Positions 47,554-56,988 of a DNA stretch of 64,000 nt are shown here, in pieces. The translations under genes and the position numbers were made by a program. Under the pieces are notes generated by a model that did no database searches, was not told the origin of the DNA, and worked only from the letters and a program-made list of their open reading frames with translations. This DNA is from Priestia koreensis. GTDB lineage: Bacteria > Bacillota > Bacilli > Bacillales > Bacillaceae_H. The stretch covers positions 62,001 through 126,000 of the forward strand of contig NZ_LILC01000021.1 in assembly GCF_001274935.1 (NCBI RefSeq), in the 5' to 3' direction. Positions within the stretch are counted from its first letter, which is position 1; each line of letters begins with the position of its first letter.

Positions 47554-47650
47554 CGACTCTGTTATGAACGTAATCCTTTAAGGACTTTTTTGGTGGCATC
47601 CATCGCTCCAGTTTCTTTTTTTACTGCCACCTTTTTATTGAATTTTCATA

Positions 47651-47693
47651 CATATATGACATTTGTCATATATGTACTATTACATGTATGACT
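47651..47693. promoter_or_regulatory. DesR operator upstream of des
   Basis: A perfect inverted repeat, ACATATATGACA (47651-47662), TT, TGTCATATATGT (47665-47676), is followed by a further direct half-site ACATGTATGAC (47683-47693). Two adjacent DesR-dimer sites are what the B. subtilis des promoter uses. A -10-like TATACT (47716-47721) follows, with weak -35 TTAAAG (47694-47699), so phosphorylated DesR would act just upstream of polymerase. Confidence 0.8.
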
Positions 47694-47751
47694 TAAAGCG
47701 GTTTCTTTTTTCCTCTATACTGCTATTAACACGTTTAGAGGAGATATAATA

Positions 47752-48783
47752 ATGACTATTCAACAGCAAAAAAATTTACGAAAAGACATGGCTCCTTACG
47801 AAAAAGCAAATACAAAACAAAGCGTTCAACAGCTCATAAACACGATCTTACCCTTTATGGCTCTATGGTTTCTCGCCTATAAAAGTTTAGCGGTTTCTTA
47901 TGCACTTACCCTTTTACTAGCGGTCGTAGCGGGCGGATTCCTCGTTCGGATTTTTATTATTTTTCATGATTGCTGTCACTACTCGTTTTTCAAGAAACGC
48001 TCACATAATAAAATACTCGGAACAATTACAGGTGTACTAACGCTATTTCCTTTTCATCAATGGGGACATGATCATTCCGTTCACCACGCAACAAGTGGAA
48101 ATTTAGACAAACGCGGTGTAGGTGATATGTGGATTCTGACCGTTCAAGAATATAAAGACGCTTCTCTTTGGACAAAACTACGTTATCGTTTGTACCGAAA
48201 TCCTATCATCATGTTTGGTCTTGGTCCAATTTACGTCTTCCTTTTAAAGAATCGTTTTAACAGACGCGGTGCTAAGCGAGCAGAACGATTAAATACGTAT
48301 GTAACAAACGTAGCGATCGTTGGCGTTGTAGCGCTTATGTGCCTACTTGTCGGCTGGAAAGCATTTGTTCTTGTACAGTTACCGATTTTTTGGATCTCCG
48401 GAGCAGCAGGCATTTGGTTGTTCTATGTACAGCACCAATTCGAAGATTCTTATTTTGAAGAAAATGATGAATGGGAATATGTGAAGGCAGCTGTGGAAGG
48501 AAGTTCTTTTTATAAACTGCCGAAAGCACTGCAGTGGCTGACAGGGAACATTGGATACCACCATATCCATCACTTAAGCCCACGTGTCCCTAACTATCAT
48601 TTAGAAGCGGCTCACAATAGCAGTGTTCCATTACAGCATGTTCCGACGATTACGCTTAAAACAAGTCTTACTTCCCTACGCTTCCGATTATGGGATGAAG
48701 GTCAGAAAACTTTTGTACGTTTTAAAGACGCGAAAGTACAACGTCAACAATCGTTTGCGACGCGAACAAAAGCAGAGTTATAA
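47752..48783 (+). CDS. des: membrane phospholipid desaturase Des
   Basis: 343 residues (B. subtilis Des 352). The three histidine boxes are HDCCHYSFF, HDHSVHH and HIHHL, with four membrane helices. Introduces a delta-5 double bond into membrane phospholipid acyl chains after a temperature drop. GAGGAG lies 9 bases before the ATG. Operator at 47651-47693; desK and desR follow on the same strand, although a terminator at 48789-48828 separates des from desK, as in B. subtilis where desKR is read separately. Confidence 0.93.
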   Translation: MTIQQQKNLRKDMAPYEKANTKQSVQQLINTILPFMALWFLAYKSLAVSYALTLLLAVVAGGFLVRIFIIFHDCCHYSFFKKRSHNKILGTITGVLTLFPFHQWGHDHSVHHATSGNLDKRGVGDMWILTVQEYKDASLWTKLRYRLYRNPIIMFGLGPIYVFLLKNRFNRRGAKRAERLNTYVTNVAIVGVVALMCLLVGWKAFVLVQLPIFWISGAAGIWLFYVQHQFEDSYFEENDEWEYVKAAVEGSSFYKLPKALQWLTGNIGYHHIHHLSPRVPNYHLEAAHNSSVPLQHVPTITLKTSLTSLRFRLWDEGQKTFVRFKDAKVQRQQSFATRTKAEL

Positions 48784-48788
48784 TGAAA

Positions 48789-48828
48789 CCGTCAAGCCTT
48801 TTCTTATAAGGCTTGACTCCTTTTTTAT
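48789..48828 (+). terminator. terminator between des and desK
   Basis: GTCAAGCCTT (48791-48800) and AAGGCTTGAC (48808-48817), then T6. Confidence 0.9.
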
Positions 48829-48876
48829 GTTTTATGATACACTGAAATAAACGTTATCAGACAAAGAGGTTTTTTG

Positions 48877-50022
48877 ATGAAAAAAAAGCAGTCTTTCTTC
48901 CACAAAATTACGGGTCTCTCCCCGTTTATTTGGACGATCTTTGGTATTTTGCCTTTTTATTTTATTGTGCAGTCTACCTCCCGCAACCACATCATTTTAG
49001 GAATTTTGTGTACCATTCTCTTTTTTATTTTTTACCGATTTGCCTTTATTTCACGTGGCCGAAGCATTTACATCTGGACGTTCTTGCTCATTGCCCTATC
49101 CGTTACGCTAACCTTTCTTTTTAACTATATTTATTTTGCATTCTACTTCGCCTTTTTCATTGCCTACTTTATTGGCAACATTGAAAAGCGGTCAACGTTT
49201 TTAATTTTATATATCGTGCATTTAGTCATTACGGTCATTAGTGTGAATGTCAACGTGGCCATTCAGGCAGAAGTGTTTTTACGTCAGCTTCCGTTCATTT
49301 TTGTTATCTCCCTTAGCGTAGTCGTGCTTCCCTTTAGTATTTTTAACCGAAAAAAAAGTGGATTGCTTGAAGAAAAGCTTCAAGATGCGAACCAGCGCAT
49401 TGCCGAGTTAAGCAAGCATGAAGAACGCCAGCGCATCGCAAGAGACCTGCACGATACGCTCGGACAAAAACTTTCGCTAATCGGTTTAAAAAGTGATTTG
49501 GCACGAAAGCTTGTGTATAAGGATCCCGAACAGGCAAAATCAGAACTAAAGGATGTGCAGCAAACCGCTCGGACAGCACTCAATGAAGTACGAAAAATGG
49601 TTTCACAGATGAGAGGAATTCGCTTAGACGATGAGCTCATTCACGTACAGCAAATTTTAAAAGCAGCTGAAATCGAACTAAACGTCGTGAAAAAAACGTC
49701 GCTCTCTAGCGTTTCCTTGTTTGTAGAAAACATTTTAAGTATGTGTGTAAAAGAATCGGTTACAAACATTGTGAAGCACAGTAAGGCTACTCGCTGCACG
49801 ATTACGCTTGCGCAATCCGTCAAAGAAGTACAAATTATTATTTGTGACGATGGGATTGGAATTGAGGATGAGCATTTTCGCTCTAGAGGACATGGGTTTC
49901 AAGGTATGCAGGAACGGCTTCAGTTTGTAAACGGAACACTGGATGTACGAACGGAGAACGGTACCACCCTTATTATCAAAGTTCCTAACGTTTTAACACA
50001 CGTCAAGGAGGTAGAAAAATGA
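48877..50022 (+). CDS. desK: membrane-fluidity sensor histidine kinase DesK
   Basis: 381 residues. Four or five membrane segments to about residue 155, then a linker coiled coil (EEKLQDANQRIAELSKHEER) and HisKA_3 with RIARDLHDTLGQKL, phospho-acceptor His about 192 (B. subtilis His188). The HATPase domain includes KHSKATRCTITLAQ and ICDDGIGI. It switches from kinase to phosphatase with membrane thickness or order. AAAGAGG RBS; start ATG at 48877 preferred over the TTG before it. Overlaps desR by 4 bases (ATGA). Confidence 0.92.
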   Translation: MKKKQSFFHKITGLSPFIWTIFGILPFYFIVQSTSRNHIILGILCTILFFIFYRFAFISRGRSIYIWTFLLIALSVTLTFLFNYIYFAFYFAFFIAYFIGNIEKRSTFLILYIVHLVITVISVNVNVAIQAEVFLRQLPFIFVISLSVVVLPFSIFNRKKSGLLEEKLQDANQRIAELSKHEERQRIARDLHDTLGQKLSLIGLKSDLARKLVYKDPEQAKSELKDVQQTARTALNEVRKMVSQMRGIRLDDELIHVQQILKAAEIELNVVKKTSLSSVSLFVENILSMCVKESVTNIVKHSKATRCTITLAQSVKEVQIIICDDGIGIEDEHFRSRGHGFQGMQERLQFVNGTLDVRTENGTTLIIKVPNVLTHVKEVEK

Positions 50023-50618
50023 TTCGAATTGTGATTGCAGAAGATCAGCAAATGATGCTCGGAGCGCTAGGTTCCCTTCTTAATCTAGAAGATGATATGG
50101 AAGTAGTCGGAAAAGCATCAAACGGTGAACAAGCCGTTGCACTCGCAAAACAACATCAGCCTGATATATGCATTATGGATATTGAAATGCCGATTAAAAC
50201 CGGTTTAGAAGCAGCAGAGGAATTAAAAGGATTAGATTGCAAAGTCATTATCCTCACCACGTTCGCCCGCTCAGGCTATTTTCAACGTGCTTTAAAGGTA
50301 GGTGTAAGTGGTTATTTGTTAAAAGATAGTCCAAGCGATGAGCTAGCTAGCTCCATTCGAAGCGTGATGTCAGGAAGACGCGTCTATGCGCCCGAGCTTG
50401 TCGACGATGCATATGGTGAAGAGAATCCGCTCACTGCTCGTGAAAAAGAAGTGCTGGTGCTTATTGCAGATGGCAAAAACACAAAGGAAATTGCGACCGA
50501 ACTCTCCATTAAAACCGGAACCGTTCGCAACTACATTTCCACGATTTTAGATAAGCTAGAAGTTAAAAATCGAATCGAAGCCATTACTCGTTTTACCGAA
50601 AAAGGCTGGTTCAAATAA
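50019..50618 (+). CDS. desR: DesR response regulator
   Basis: 199 residues, NarL/LuxR type. Receiver D54 in ICIMDIEMPIKTG, conserved early acidic IAEDQQ, and LTTFAR with K in YLLKDSPSD. C-terminal LuxR helix-turn-helix LTAREKEVLVLIADGKNTKEI. Phosphorylated DesR activates des; the adjacent operator supports this. Translationally coupled to desK. Confidence 0.95.
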   Translation: MIRIVIAEDQQMMLGALGSLLNLEDDMEVVGKASNGEQAVALAKQHQPDICIMDIEMPIKTGLEAAEELKGLDCKVIILTTFARSGYFQRALKVGVSGYLLKDSPSDELASSIRSVMSGRRVYAPELVDDAYGEENPLTAREKEVLVLIADGKNTKEIATELSIKTGTVRNYISTILDKLEVKNRIEAITRFTEKGWFK

Positions 50619-50650
50619 AAAAGAAGCGGGTTGTCCTCCCGCTTCTTTTT
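50619..50650. terminator. bidirectional terminator between desR and transaldolase
   Basis: AAGAAGCGGG (50621-50630) and CCCGCTTCTT (50638-50647), A6 left, T6 right, between convergent stops. Confidence 0.92.
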
Positions 50651-50654
50651 TCTA

Positions 50655-51320
50655 TTATTTCCCTACCTTCGCCCAGTCCGCCGCAAACTTATCAATTCCT
50701 TGATCTGTTAACGGATGCTGTGTAAGCTGCTCAATTACTTTATACGGAATGGTCGCAATGTTAGCCCCCGCTAACGCTACACGTGTCACGTGATCTGGGT
50801 GGCGAACAGATGCCGCAATAATTTGCGTATCTAAATTATGAATTAAAAATAGCTCCGCAATTTTTTCTACCAGAAGTACTCCGTCTTCTGAGATATCGTC
50901 AAGACGCCCTAAAAACGGTGATACATACGTTGCACCAGCCCGAGCGGCAAGAAGAGCTTGGTTCACGGTAAAAATGAGCGTAACGTTCGTTTTGACACCC
51001 TTTTTTGTTAGATAACGGCATGTTTCCAAACCGTCCATCGTCATCGGGAGTTTAATGGTGATTTTTTTGTCTCCGCCGTTAATTTTAATTAGCTCTTCTG
51101 CCTGTTTGATCATTTCTTCTGACTTGGTAATATCAGGTGTCACTTCTGCTGAAACAGATTCAACGTCTGGAACGAGCTTGCAAATCTCTTCGATACGATC
51201 TTCAAACTTAATTCCTTCTTTCGCTACTAATGACGGATTTGTCGTTACGCCTGATAAAATACCTAATCGGTGCGCTTGTTTAATTTCATCAATGTTTGCT
51301 GTATCAATAAAAAATTTCAT
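50655..51320 (-). CDS. tal: transaldolase (short, fructose-6-phosphate aldolase/TalC type)
   Basis: 221 residues. [42 protein letters not shown] (Schiff-base lysine) and [12 protein letters not shown] are complete family motifs. Moves a dihydroxyacetone unit in the non-oxidative pentose phosphate pathway. ATG at 51320 is chosen with GGAGGG 6 bases upstream. It follows zwf by about 20 bases in the same operon, pairing oxidative and non-oxidative pentose steps. Confidence 0.9.
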   Translation of the reverse strand: MKFFIDTANIDEIKQAHRLGILSGVTTNPSLVAKEGIKFEDRIEEICKLVPDVESVSAEVTPDITKSEEMIKQAEELIKINGGDKKITIKLPMTMDGLETCRYLTKKGVKTNVTLIFTVNQALLAARAGATYVSPFLGRLDDISEDGVLLVEKIAELFLIHNLDTQIIAASVRHPDHVTRVALAGANIATIPYKVIEQLTQHPLTDQGIDKFAADWAKVGK

Positions 51321-51340
51321 AATGGTACCCTCCAAATAAG

Positions 51341-52837
51341 TTATAAATTAACCGATAATTTCGATTCTGCGGGATCTTTTCCAGTCCACCATGTAAATCC
51401 ATCTTTTTGAACGAGTTCGTCTGCTTCTTTTGGTCCATTTGTTCCTGCTTCATACGTATTTAGCGGAAGCGTATTGTTCTGAAATGCTTGTAAAAGCGGG
51501 TCAATCCATTTCCATGCAAGCTCTACCTCTTTCCAATGAGCAAAAAACGTGGAATCCCCACGAAACACATCATAAATTAATCGCTCATAGGCTTCTGGAA
51601 TTTCATCTTGATCACTTGAAAAATGAATGGAGACCGTTTCAAGCTGACCATTTTTCAGCGGATTTTTACTATTAAGTTGAAGAGACATGCTTTCATTCGG
51701 ATTAATTTGGATCACAAAGAGATTGGGTGCGACCTCTTGATTTTGATCGACGTACAGATCTTTTAATGGATTTTTAAACTCGATCACAATTCGCGTTGAT
51801 TTTTCACTTAGACGCTTCCCTGTTCGAATATAGAACGGGACACCTTGCCAAAATTCATTGTCAATCCATAGACGAGCGGCAACAAACGTATCGGTTTGTG
51901 AATGTTCCTTAACACCTGGTTCGTCCGTGTAAGCAGGCACTGTCTTTCCTTTTATCTCTCCTGCTCCGTACTGTCCTCTTACAACGCTTTGTTGAATGTC
52001 TGTTGAGGTGAGCGGACGGAGAGATTCAATCACTTTACGTTTTTCATCTCGAATATCACTTGCACAAATTTTCTTCGGTAGGTGCATCGCTGTCATCATT
52101 AGAAGTTGAAGCATATGATTTTGAAACATATCCCGAATTGCTCCAGCTCCGTCATAATATCCTGCTCGTTTTTCTACTCCGACGGTTTCACTCGCGGTAA
52201 TTTGAACGTTTGCAATGTACTGGTTATTCCAAAGTGCTTGCAGCACGGGGTTTGCAAACTCAAGTGCTTCGAGATTTTGAACCATTGGCTTTCCTAAATA
52301 GTGATCGATGCGGTAAATTTCTTCTTCTTCAAACGCATGATTCAAGTGATTGTTTAACTCTTGCGCGGACTCCACATCATGTCCGAACGGTTTTTCAATG
52401 ATTAATCGTTTAAACCCTTTTGTCGATCCGAGCCCACTTTTCTTTATGTGAAGGGCAATCGTGTCAAAAAACATCGGGGCGACCGATAAATAAAAGAGGC
52501 GGTTACCAGGAATATCGTATGCTTTCTCCTGCTCTTCTACGAGCTGTAAAAGCTTGATGTAGTCGTCCTCTTTTTTCGCATCTAGCGTTGTGTAGACGAT
52601 TTTTTCTAAAAAGGCTTGTAGCTCCTTTTCGCTCGGGTCTCGGCGTGAGAACGATGTCACTGCGTCTTTGACATGCTGATGAAAATCAGCAAGTGTCATT
52701 TCATCCATACCGAGTCCAATCACAGAAAGAGCGCTTGGCACTTTTTGATCGATGTATAAGTTATAGAGCGCGGGGAAAATCTTTCGTTTAGCAAGATCTC
52801 CCGTTGCTCCGAATAAAACAAATGTCATTGATTCCAA
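51341..52837 (-). CDS. zwf: glucose-6-phosphate 1-dehydrogenase
   Basis: 498 residues, usual length. NADP motif [15 protein letters not shown], active-site [13 protein letters not shown], and the [14 protein letters not shown]-like region ([17 protein letters not shown]) are intact. First step of the oxidative pentose phosphate pathway and NADPH supply. The start is TTG with AAGGGG 9 bases upstream; an ATG three codons later lacks good spacing. Followed by the transaldolase gene. Confidence 0.93.
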   Translation of the reverse strand: MESMTFVLFGATGDLAKRKIFPALYNLYIDQKVPSALSVIGLGMDEMTLADFHQHVKDAVTSFSRRDPSEKELQAFLEKIVYTTLDAKKEDDYIKLLQLVEEQEKAYDIPGNRLFYLSVAPMFFDTIALHIKKSGLGSTKGFKRLIIEKPFGHDVESAQELNNHLNHAFEEEEIYRIDHYLGKPMVQNLEALEFANPVLQALWNNQYIANVQITASETVGVEKRAGYYDGAGAIRDMFQNHMLQLLMMTAMHLPKKICASDIRDEKRKVIESLRPLTSTDIQQSVVRGQYGAGEIKGKTVPAYTDEPGVKEHSQTDTFVAARLWIDNEFWQGVPFYIRTGKRLSEKSTRIVIEFKNPLKDLYVDQNQEVAPNLFVIQINPNESMSLQLNSKNPLKNGQLETVSIHFSSDQDEIPEAYERLIYDVFRGDSTFFAHWKEVELAWKWIDPLLQAFQNNTLPLNTYEAGTNGPKEADELVQKDGFTWWTGKDPAESKLSVNL

Positions 52838-52960
52838 TTTGCTTTTCCCCTTGCTTTACACCCTTTTGGGAGAGCGCGTGTTATTTCGGCTTGAAACACC
52901 ATTCTTACTATTCCCTACTTGGTCTTGAAACATGGCGGGGGTTTCTTCCACTTTTACAAC

Positions 52961-52993
52961 AAAAAAAGAGCTGCGGTATCACCACAGCTCTTC
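52961..52993 (-). terminator. terminator of the aldehyde dehydrogenase gene
   Basis: AGAGCTG (52968-52974) and CAGCTCT (52985-52991), inner GGT/ACC pairs, then T7 on the minus strand. Confidence 0.8.
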
Positions 52994-52994
52994 G

Positions 52995-54404
52995 CTATTT
53001 CAACAGCTTCTTAATAATTTTTAATCCGTTTTTTGCATTTGGGTAGCGAAAGCTAAAATCAAATTTATTCGTTTGCTTCAGCACACTTTTATAATGTGAA
53101 AAAGTAGTAAAACTTGATTCACCGTGGTAACTTCCGATTCCACTCTCACCTACTCCACCGAAAGGTAAGTATGGAGTGGCAATATGCATAAGCGTATCAT
53201 TCACACAACCTCCTCCAAATGAAATTTCATCCATCACCTTACGCTCATTTTCCTTATTTGTGGTGAACATATAGAGCGCCAGTGGCTTTGGTCGTTTCAG
53301 AATAAAATTAACAACCGTTTCTAGATCGCTGTAGCTCAAAACAGGGAAAATCGGCCCGAATATTTCTTCTGTCATCACAGAGACATTATGATTTCTGGGC
53401 ACAAGCAGCGTCGGTTCAATTTTTTCAACCTCTTCATCTGCTCGTCCACCGTATAAAATCTCTCCGTCCTGCAAGTACTCTTTTAATCGATTAAAATGGC
53501 GATCGTTAACGATTTTGACGTATTTCTCATTGCCGATTGCATCTTTTCCGTAAAACGCTTGGACCACTTTTATATACTCTTTAACAAACGCCTCACGAAC
53601 CTGTTCATGAACAAATAAGTAGTCAGGTGCGATACACGTCTGCCCCGCATTCGTTAGCTTTCCAAATGCGATGCGTTTTGCTGCTAGCGCAATGTCGGCT
53701 GTCTCATCAACAATGCACGGACTTTTCCCACCGAGCTCTAGAGTAACGGGTATGAGCTGTTTAGCCGCCGCTTCCATAATCACCTTTCCAACAGGAACGC
53801 TTCCTGTGAAGAAAATATAATCAAACGGCTGTTCTAACAGATGCTGCGTTGTTTTGACACCACCTTCAACAACGACGACATATTTCTCTAAAAAAGCTTC
53901 TTTCATTAGGGAAGCCATTAAGTGTGACGTGTGCGGCGTTAATTCAGATGGCTTCAATATGGCCGTATTTCCTGCTGCAATAGCGCCCACAAGCGGTGAG
54001 AGTTGTAGCTGAAACGGATAATTCCACGGCGCAATAATGAGCGTAACACCGTACGGCTCGGCGATTTTGTAGCCTTTTGAACCAATATGTGTTTTAGCGG
54101 TTTTAACCTTTTCAGGTGCCATCCATTTCTTTAAGTGCTTTAAGGTAAAATTAATTTCTTCTAGTAAAATGCCAATTTCCGTTGTGTACGCCTCTGCTTC
54201 CGATTTATTTAGATCTTTTTTTAAAGCATGAATAATTCGTGCTTCATTTTGGCGTACGACCGCCCCTAGCTTCTCTAATGCTTGAACTCGGAACGCAAGA
54301 GATCTTGTTTCACCGCTTCGAAAGTATATTTTTTGTTTCTCGACAAACGCCTTCACATCTTCTAGCGTCTGCTCCCCTATCATCGCTTCTGCAGTCACCT
54401 TCAT
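52995..54404 (-). CDS. ywdH: aldehyde dehydrogenase, YwdH-like
   Basis: About 469 residues. [20 protein letters not shown], the catalytic-Glu region [15 protein letters not shown] and catalytic Cys in [14 protein letters not shown] are present. The C-terminal 30 residues are hydrophobic/basic as in the membrane-linked class 3 type (fatty aldehydes). Second in an operon with the SDR gene 36 bases upstream. The start is uncertain: several close candidates, the one at 54404 sits only 2 bases after GAGGAG. Confidence 0.88.
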   Translation of the reverse strand: MKVTAEAMIGEQTLEDVKAFVEKQKIYFRSGETRSLAFRVQALEKLGAVVRQNEARIIHALKKDLNKSEAEAYTTEIGILLEEINFTLKHLKKWMAPEKVKTAKTHIGSKGYKIAEPYGVTLIIAPWNYPFQLQLSPLVGAIAAGNTAILKPSELTPHTSHLMASLMKEAFLEKYVVVVEGGVKTTQHLLEQPFDYIFFTGSVPVGKVIMEAAAKQLIPVTLELGGKSPCIVDETADIALAAKRIAFGKLTNAGQTCIAPDYLFVHEQVREAFVKEYIKVVQAFYGKDAIGNEKYVKIVNDRHFNRLKEYLQDGEILYGGRADEEVEKIEPTLLVPRNHNVSVMTEEIFGPIFPVLSYSDLETVVNFILKRPKPLALYMFTTNKENERKVMDEISFGGGCVNDTLMHIATPYLPFGGVGESGIGSYHGESSFTTFSHYKSVLKQTNKFDFSFRYPNAKNGLKIIKKLLK

Positions 54405-54440
54405 CACTCCTCATCTTTCTGCTTCATTCCTTACTTATGA

Positions 54441-55220
54441 TTATGCTTTAGCTTGGACCTTTCGAACAATAGCTGTCACCCATTTTCTTGGCAAGAATTT
54501 AACTGAATTTGCCATGAGGCGATTTTTAAAGCCTGGAATCACAATTGTCTTACCCGCTTTAAACTGTTTATAGCCAATTTCTGCTACGGTTTCAACATCC
54601 ATCACGCCGCTTTGAAACAATTTTGACTTTCCTAAATCAGCGCGGTTTGAAAAACCGGTGTCCGTTGGACCAGGGCACAAAGCCATAACTATAACCCCCG
54701 TTCCCCTCACTTCGTTTTCCAATGCTTCACTAAGAGAGAGGACATACGCTTTTGTTGCGTAATACACGGCCATTAAAGGGCCTGGCTGGAAGGCTGCACT
54801 AGACGCTACGTTCAGTATCCCACCACTTCGTCGCTCCACCATTCCTGGTAACAGCAGCTTGCTTAAATGTGTTAAGGAACGAATATTCAAATCAATCATA
54901 TTTAGTTCTTTTTCTGTATCCGTCTCGATAAATTCTCCAAATAGACCAAATCCTGCGTTGTTGACCAAATAATCAATGATGATTCCCTGCTCTTGAAGCT
55001 CGTCATGTAATTGCTGAATATGATCTGGATTCGATAAATCTTTCACAAATAGTATAACCTGTGCCTCATACCGAGCCTCTAAATTCTGCTTTACTTCAGT
55101 TAATTTTTCTGCGCTTCGTGCGACGAGAACAAGCGAATGGCCGTCTTTTGCAAAATGTGTGGCCAACGCCTTCCCAATTCCGCCCGATGCTCCCGTAATT
55201 AAAACCGTTCCTTTTTTCAT
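54441..55220 (-). CDS. short-chain dehydrogenase/reductase
   Basis: 259 residues, classical SDR. TGASGGIG at residues 8-15, NNAGFGLFG, catalytic VASSAAF-S, and YYATK (Tyr/Lys). The C-terminal end is basic. Substrate unknown; its operon with an aldehyde dehydrogenase suggests alcohol/aldehyde or lipid-derived carbonyl detoxification. A perfect inverted repeat at 55244-55269 lies just upstream of the start. Confidence 0.85.
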   Translation of the reverse strand: MKKGTVLITGASGGIGKALATHFAKDGHSLVLVARSAEKLTEVKQNLEARYEAQVILFVKDLSNPDHIQQLHDELQEQGIIIDYLVNNAGFGLFGEFIETDTEKELNMIDLNIRSLTHLSKLLLPGMVERRSGGILNVASSAAFQPGPLMAVYYATKAYVLSLSEALENEVRGTGVIVMALCPGPTDTGFSNRADLGKSKLFQSGVMDVETVAEIGYKQFKAGKTIVIPGFKNRLMANSVKFLPRKWVTAIVRKVQAKA

Positions 55221-55243
55221 CCTCTATTCACCTCTGTTATTTT

Positions 55244-55269
55244 CATATGTTTAAGTTTTTAAACATATG
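55244..55269. promoter_or_regulatory. perfect inverted repeat, candidate repressor operator
   Basis: CATATGTTTA (55244-55253), AGTTTT, TAAACATATG (55260-55269): 10-bp arms, 24-50 bases before the SDR start. The shape fits a TetR- or MarR-type operator over the promoter of the SDR-aldehyde dehydrogenase operon. The regulator gene is not in the window. Confidence 0.6.
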
Positions 55270-55353
55270 ATCATTTGACTAAAAATTTAATTCATTTTTC
55301 GTCATTCGTCAACTATTTTTTATTATTTATTATTCTTTTGTTTGTTACATAAT

Positions 55354-55384
55354 AAAAACCTACTTCCGAATGAAAGCAGGTTCT
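55354..55384 (-). terminator. terminator after the GNAT remnant
   Basis: AACCTACTTC (55357-55366) pairs with GAAAGCAGGTT with one mismatch (to 55382), then a T run on the minus strand. It lies about 170 bases after the methyltransferase stop. Confidence 0.65.
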
Positions 55385-55399
55385 TGCTTTTATGGATAT

Positions 55400-55550
55400 T
55401 TACATGCTTATAACGATGAACAGTACCTTTTTATTGCGAAAACACCTAACTTCAGGAAAACTAATCTTTTTATAAAGGTGAATCGCACGGTGATTGAAAT
55501 CAGCTACGGACAATCGATAAACGCCTGATGGAACCAGCTTCTTTAACTGC
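55400..55550 (-). pseudogene. C-terminal fragment of a GNAT acetyltransferase
   Basis: A 49-codon stretch read leftward gives QLKKLVPSGVYRLSVADFNH, RAIHLYKKISFPEVRCFRNK and FIVISM, then a stop. This is the beta5-alpha4 end of a GNAT (RAIxLYxKxGF motif, with G changed to S). No start, no acetyl-CoA-binding motif upstream; the frame runs into the end of the methyltransferase. A relic, possibly trimmed by deletion. Confidence 0.55.
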
Positions 55551-55551
55551 T

Positions 55552-56361
55552 CTATCCTATTCTTCGTCCAATGTATAACAGATGCGTTGACACGCCTAAA
55601 AGAGTGGGATCTTTTGCAGCCTCAATAAATATGTTCATCATCTGTTGCCCCTCGCCTCGCTCTTGCCAATACAACATTTCTTCTTCCGTCATGAGCCCTC
55701 CTAGATTAGATGATCCGATCAGCTGTACCGTCTCAAAGCCGTGCTTCTCCATAAATGGAGCAATTTCTTCTACGTTGAAGTAATACGCTCCTGTAAAACG
55801 ACCTTCATCAGCGTGATTAAATATGCCTGTTTCTGAGAACTTCTCTACGTTGTCTGCTTCATGATTCGGCATCCAACGTAGCGGAGAACGAAGCGAATTT
55901 AATACGTGGCGAATTCTTGGCATGAAGGCAACAAACACAAAACCATCTTTCTTCGTTACGCGATGTAATTCCTTTATCGCTTTGTTGCGATCTTCCTTCT
56001 CCTGCAAATGATACATCGGCCCAAGTGCAAGAGACGCATCAAAGGCCTCATCTGAAAAATGAGATAAATCACGCGCATCGGCTACGTGGAAATCTGCAAA
56101 TTTTTCAGCCACTGAAAGCTCTGCTGCTTTCTCTTTGGCAACCTCTACTAGACGTGGAACAAGATCTGTGAGCGTCACCGTATGCCCTGCCTGTGCGAGG
56201 CGCATGGCATATTTTCCTGGCCCGGCTCCATTATCTAAAATGTGACCACTACTTGGAAGATACTTTTGTATGTAATGCCAGTTGATTTGAAACTCAAGCG
56301 GTTCACGGTCTAGCCTTCCCCATTCATCAAACGCTGTGTAATAATCAATGATTGATCCCAT
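55552..56361 (-). CDS. class I SAM-dependent methyltransferase (YcgJ-like)
   Basis: 269 residues. Motif I HILDNGAGPGKYAMRLAQAG (about 36-55), TLTDLVPRLVEVAKE, and FDASLALGPMYHLQEK. Cytosolic enzyme of unknown substrate. ATG preceded by AAGGAG. Followed by a degraded acetyltransferase tail and a terminator. Confidence 0.8.
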   Translation of the reverse strand: MGSIIDYYTAFDEWGRLDREPLEFQINWHYIQKYLPSSGHILDNGAGPGKYAMRLAQAGHTVTLTDLVPRLVEVAKEKAAELSVAEKFADFHVADARDLSHFSDEAFDASLALGPMYHLQEKEDRNKAIKELHRVTKKDGFVFVAFMPRIRHVLNSLRSPLRWMPNHEADNVEKFSETGIFNHADEGRFTGAYYFNVEEIAPFMEKHGFETVQLIGSSNLGGLMTEEEMLYWQERGEGQQMMNIFIEAAKDPTLLGVSTHLLYIGRRIG

Positions 56362-56469
56362 TATTTTAAGCTCCTTTAACTACTTTAACTATGTATACTA
56401 GGTAATCTATTCCACGAAAAAACAGCAAATCCTCCCATGAGAAAGTGTTCAAGACGCAGTCTGGCTACT

Positions 56470-56913
56470 CTATAGCACTTTTTCGAAATGAACTTCTTCT
56501 ACATTTCTACCTACGATCGTATAGCCTAACGATTCATATAAACGAATAGGCTTTATCCACTCTTTTGTTGTTTCAATTACAATCCGCTTGTACTTCAGTA
56601 CTTTAATTTGTGTTTCTAACGCATGAACCATCTGCTTTGCGTATCCATTTTTTCGATAGCGATGAGCAACAGACATACGACAAATCCGCGCCGTGTCTGC
56701 TGTTTCTCGTAAAAAAGCACCTGTACATACTAGTTCATCACCGATTTTTCCAATTAAAAACAGCGAACCCGTGTCTTCATAGGCTCTCAGGATATTGTGC
56801 AAATCTGGGTTAAGGGACTCATCAATGGAAGGAAAATAATCGAGGAAACCCTCGTAAATAAGGTCTTTGGCTTGCTTAACAGTAGGAAGAGAAACAGGTT
56901 CAATTTGTAGCAT
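56470..56913 (-). CDS. GNAT acetyltransferase
   Basis: 147 residues. CRMSVAHRYRKNGYAKQMVH carries the acetyl-CoA pyrophosphate loop (RKNGYA replaces RGxGxG/A). The middle EKKRIVIETTKE-like strand and RLYESLGYTIVGRN complete a small GNAT fold. AAAGGAG RBS. Stands alone; substrate unknown. Confidence 0.75.
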   Translation of the reverse strand: MLQIEPVSLPTVKQAKDLIYEGFLDYFPSIDESLNPDLHNILRAYEDTGSLFLIGKIGDELVCTGAFLRETADTARICRMSVAHRYRKNGYAKQMVHALETQIKVLKYKRIVIETTKEWIKPIRLYESLGYTIVGRNVEEVHFEKVL

Positions 56914-56988
56914 TTCTATGCTCCTTTCAGTCGTATATGATCTCTTCCTAACTTTACCATATTTTACATGAACAAGATTATTTGTTTG

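Larger units (their letters stand above)
46957..47622. mobile_element. remnant of an IS1182-family element
   Basis: The segment between pbpC and des is bounded by inverted copies of AAAAGAAACTGG (about 46959-46970 and, on the other strand, 47609-47620). Inside are the transposase C-terminus with several frameshifts (47083-47352), a hairpin at 47031-47079, and a CCGGGGCCACTGAAAAAC-like end near 46978-46997 of the type seen at IS1182 element ends. Most of the transposase is missing, and a GC-rich repeat has entered or survived in the gap. Confidence 0.6.

Noticed and set aside
47384-47599. Open frame of 71 codons on the minus strand covering the GC-rich repeat and adjoining IS remnant
   Set aside because: Lies over a non-coding repeat that carries stop codons in other copies, has no ribosome binding site and unlikely composition.
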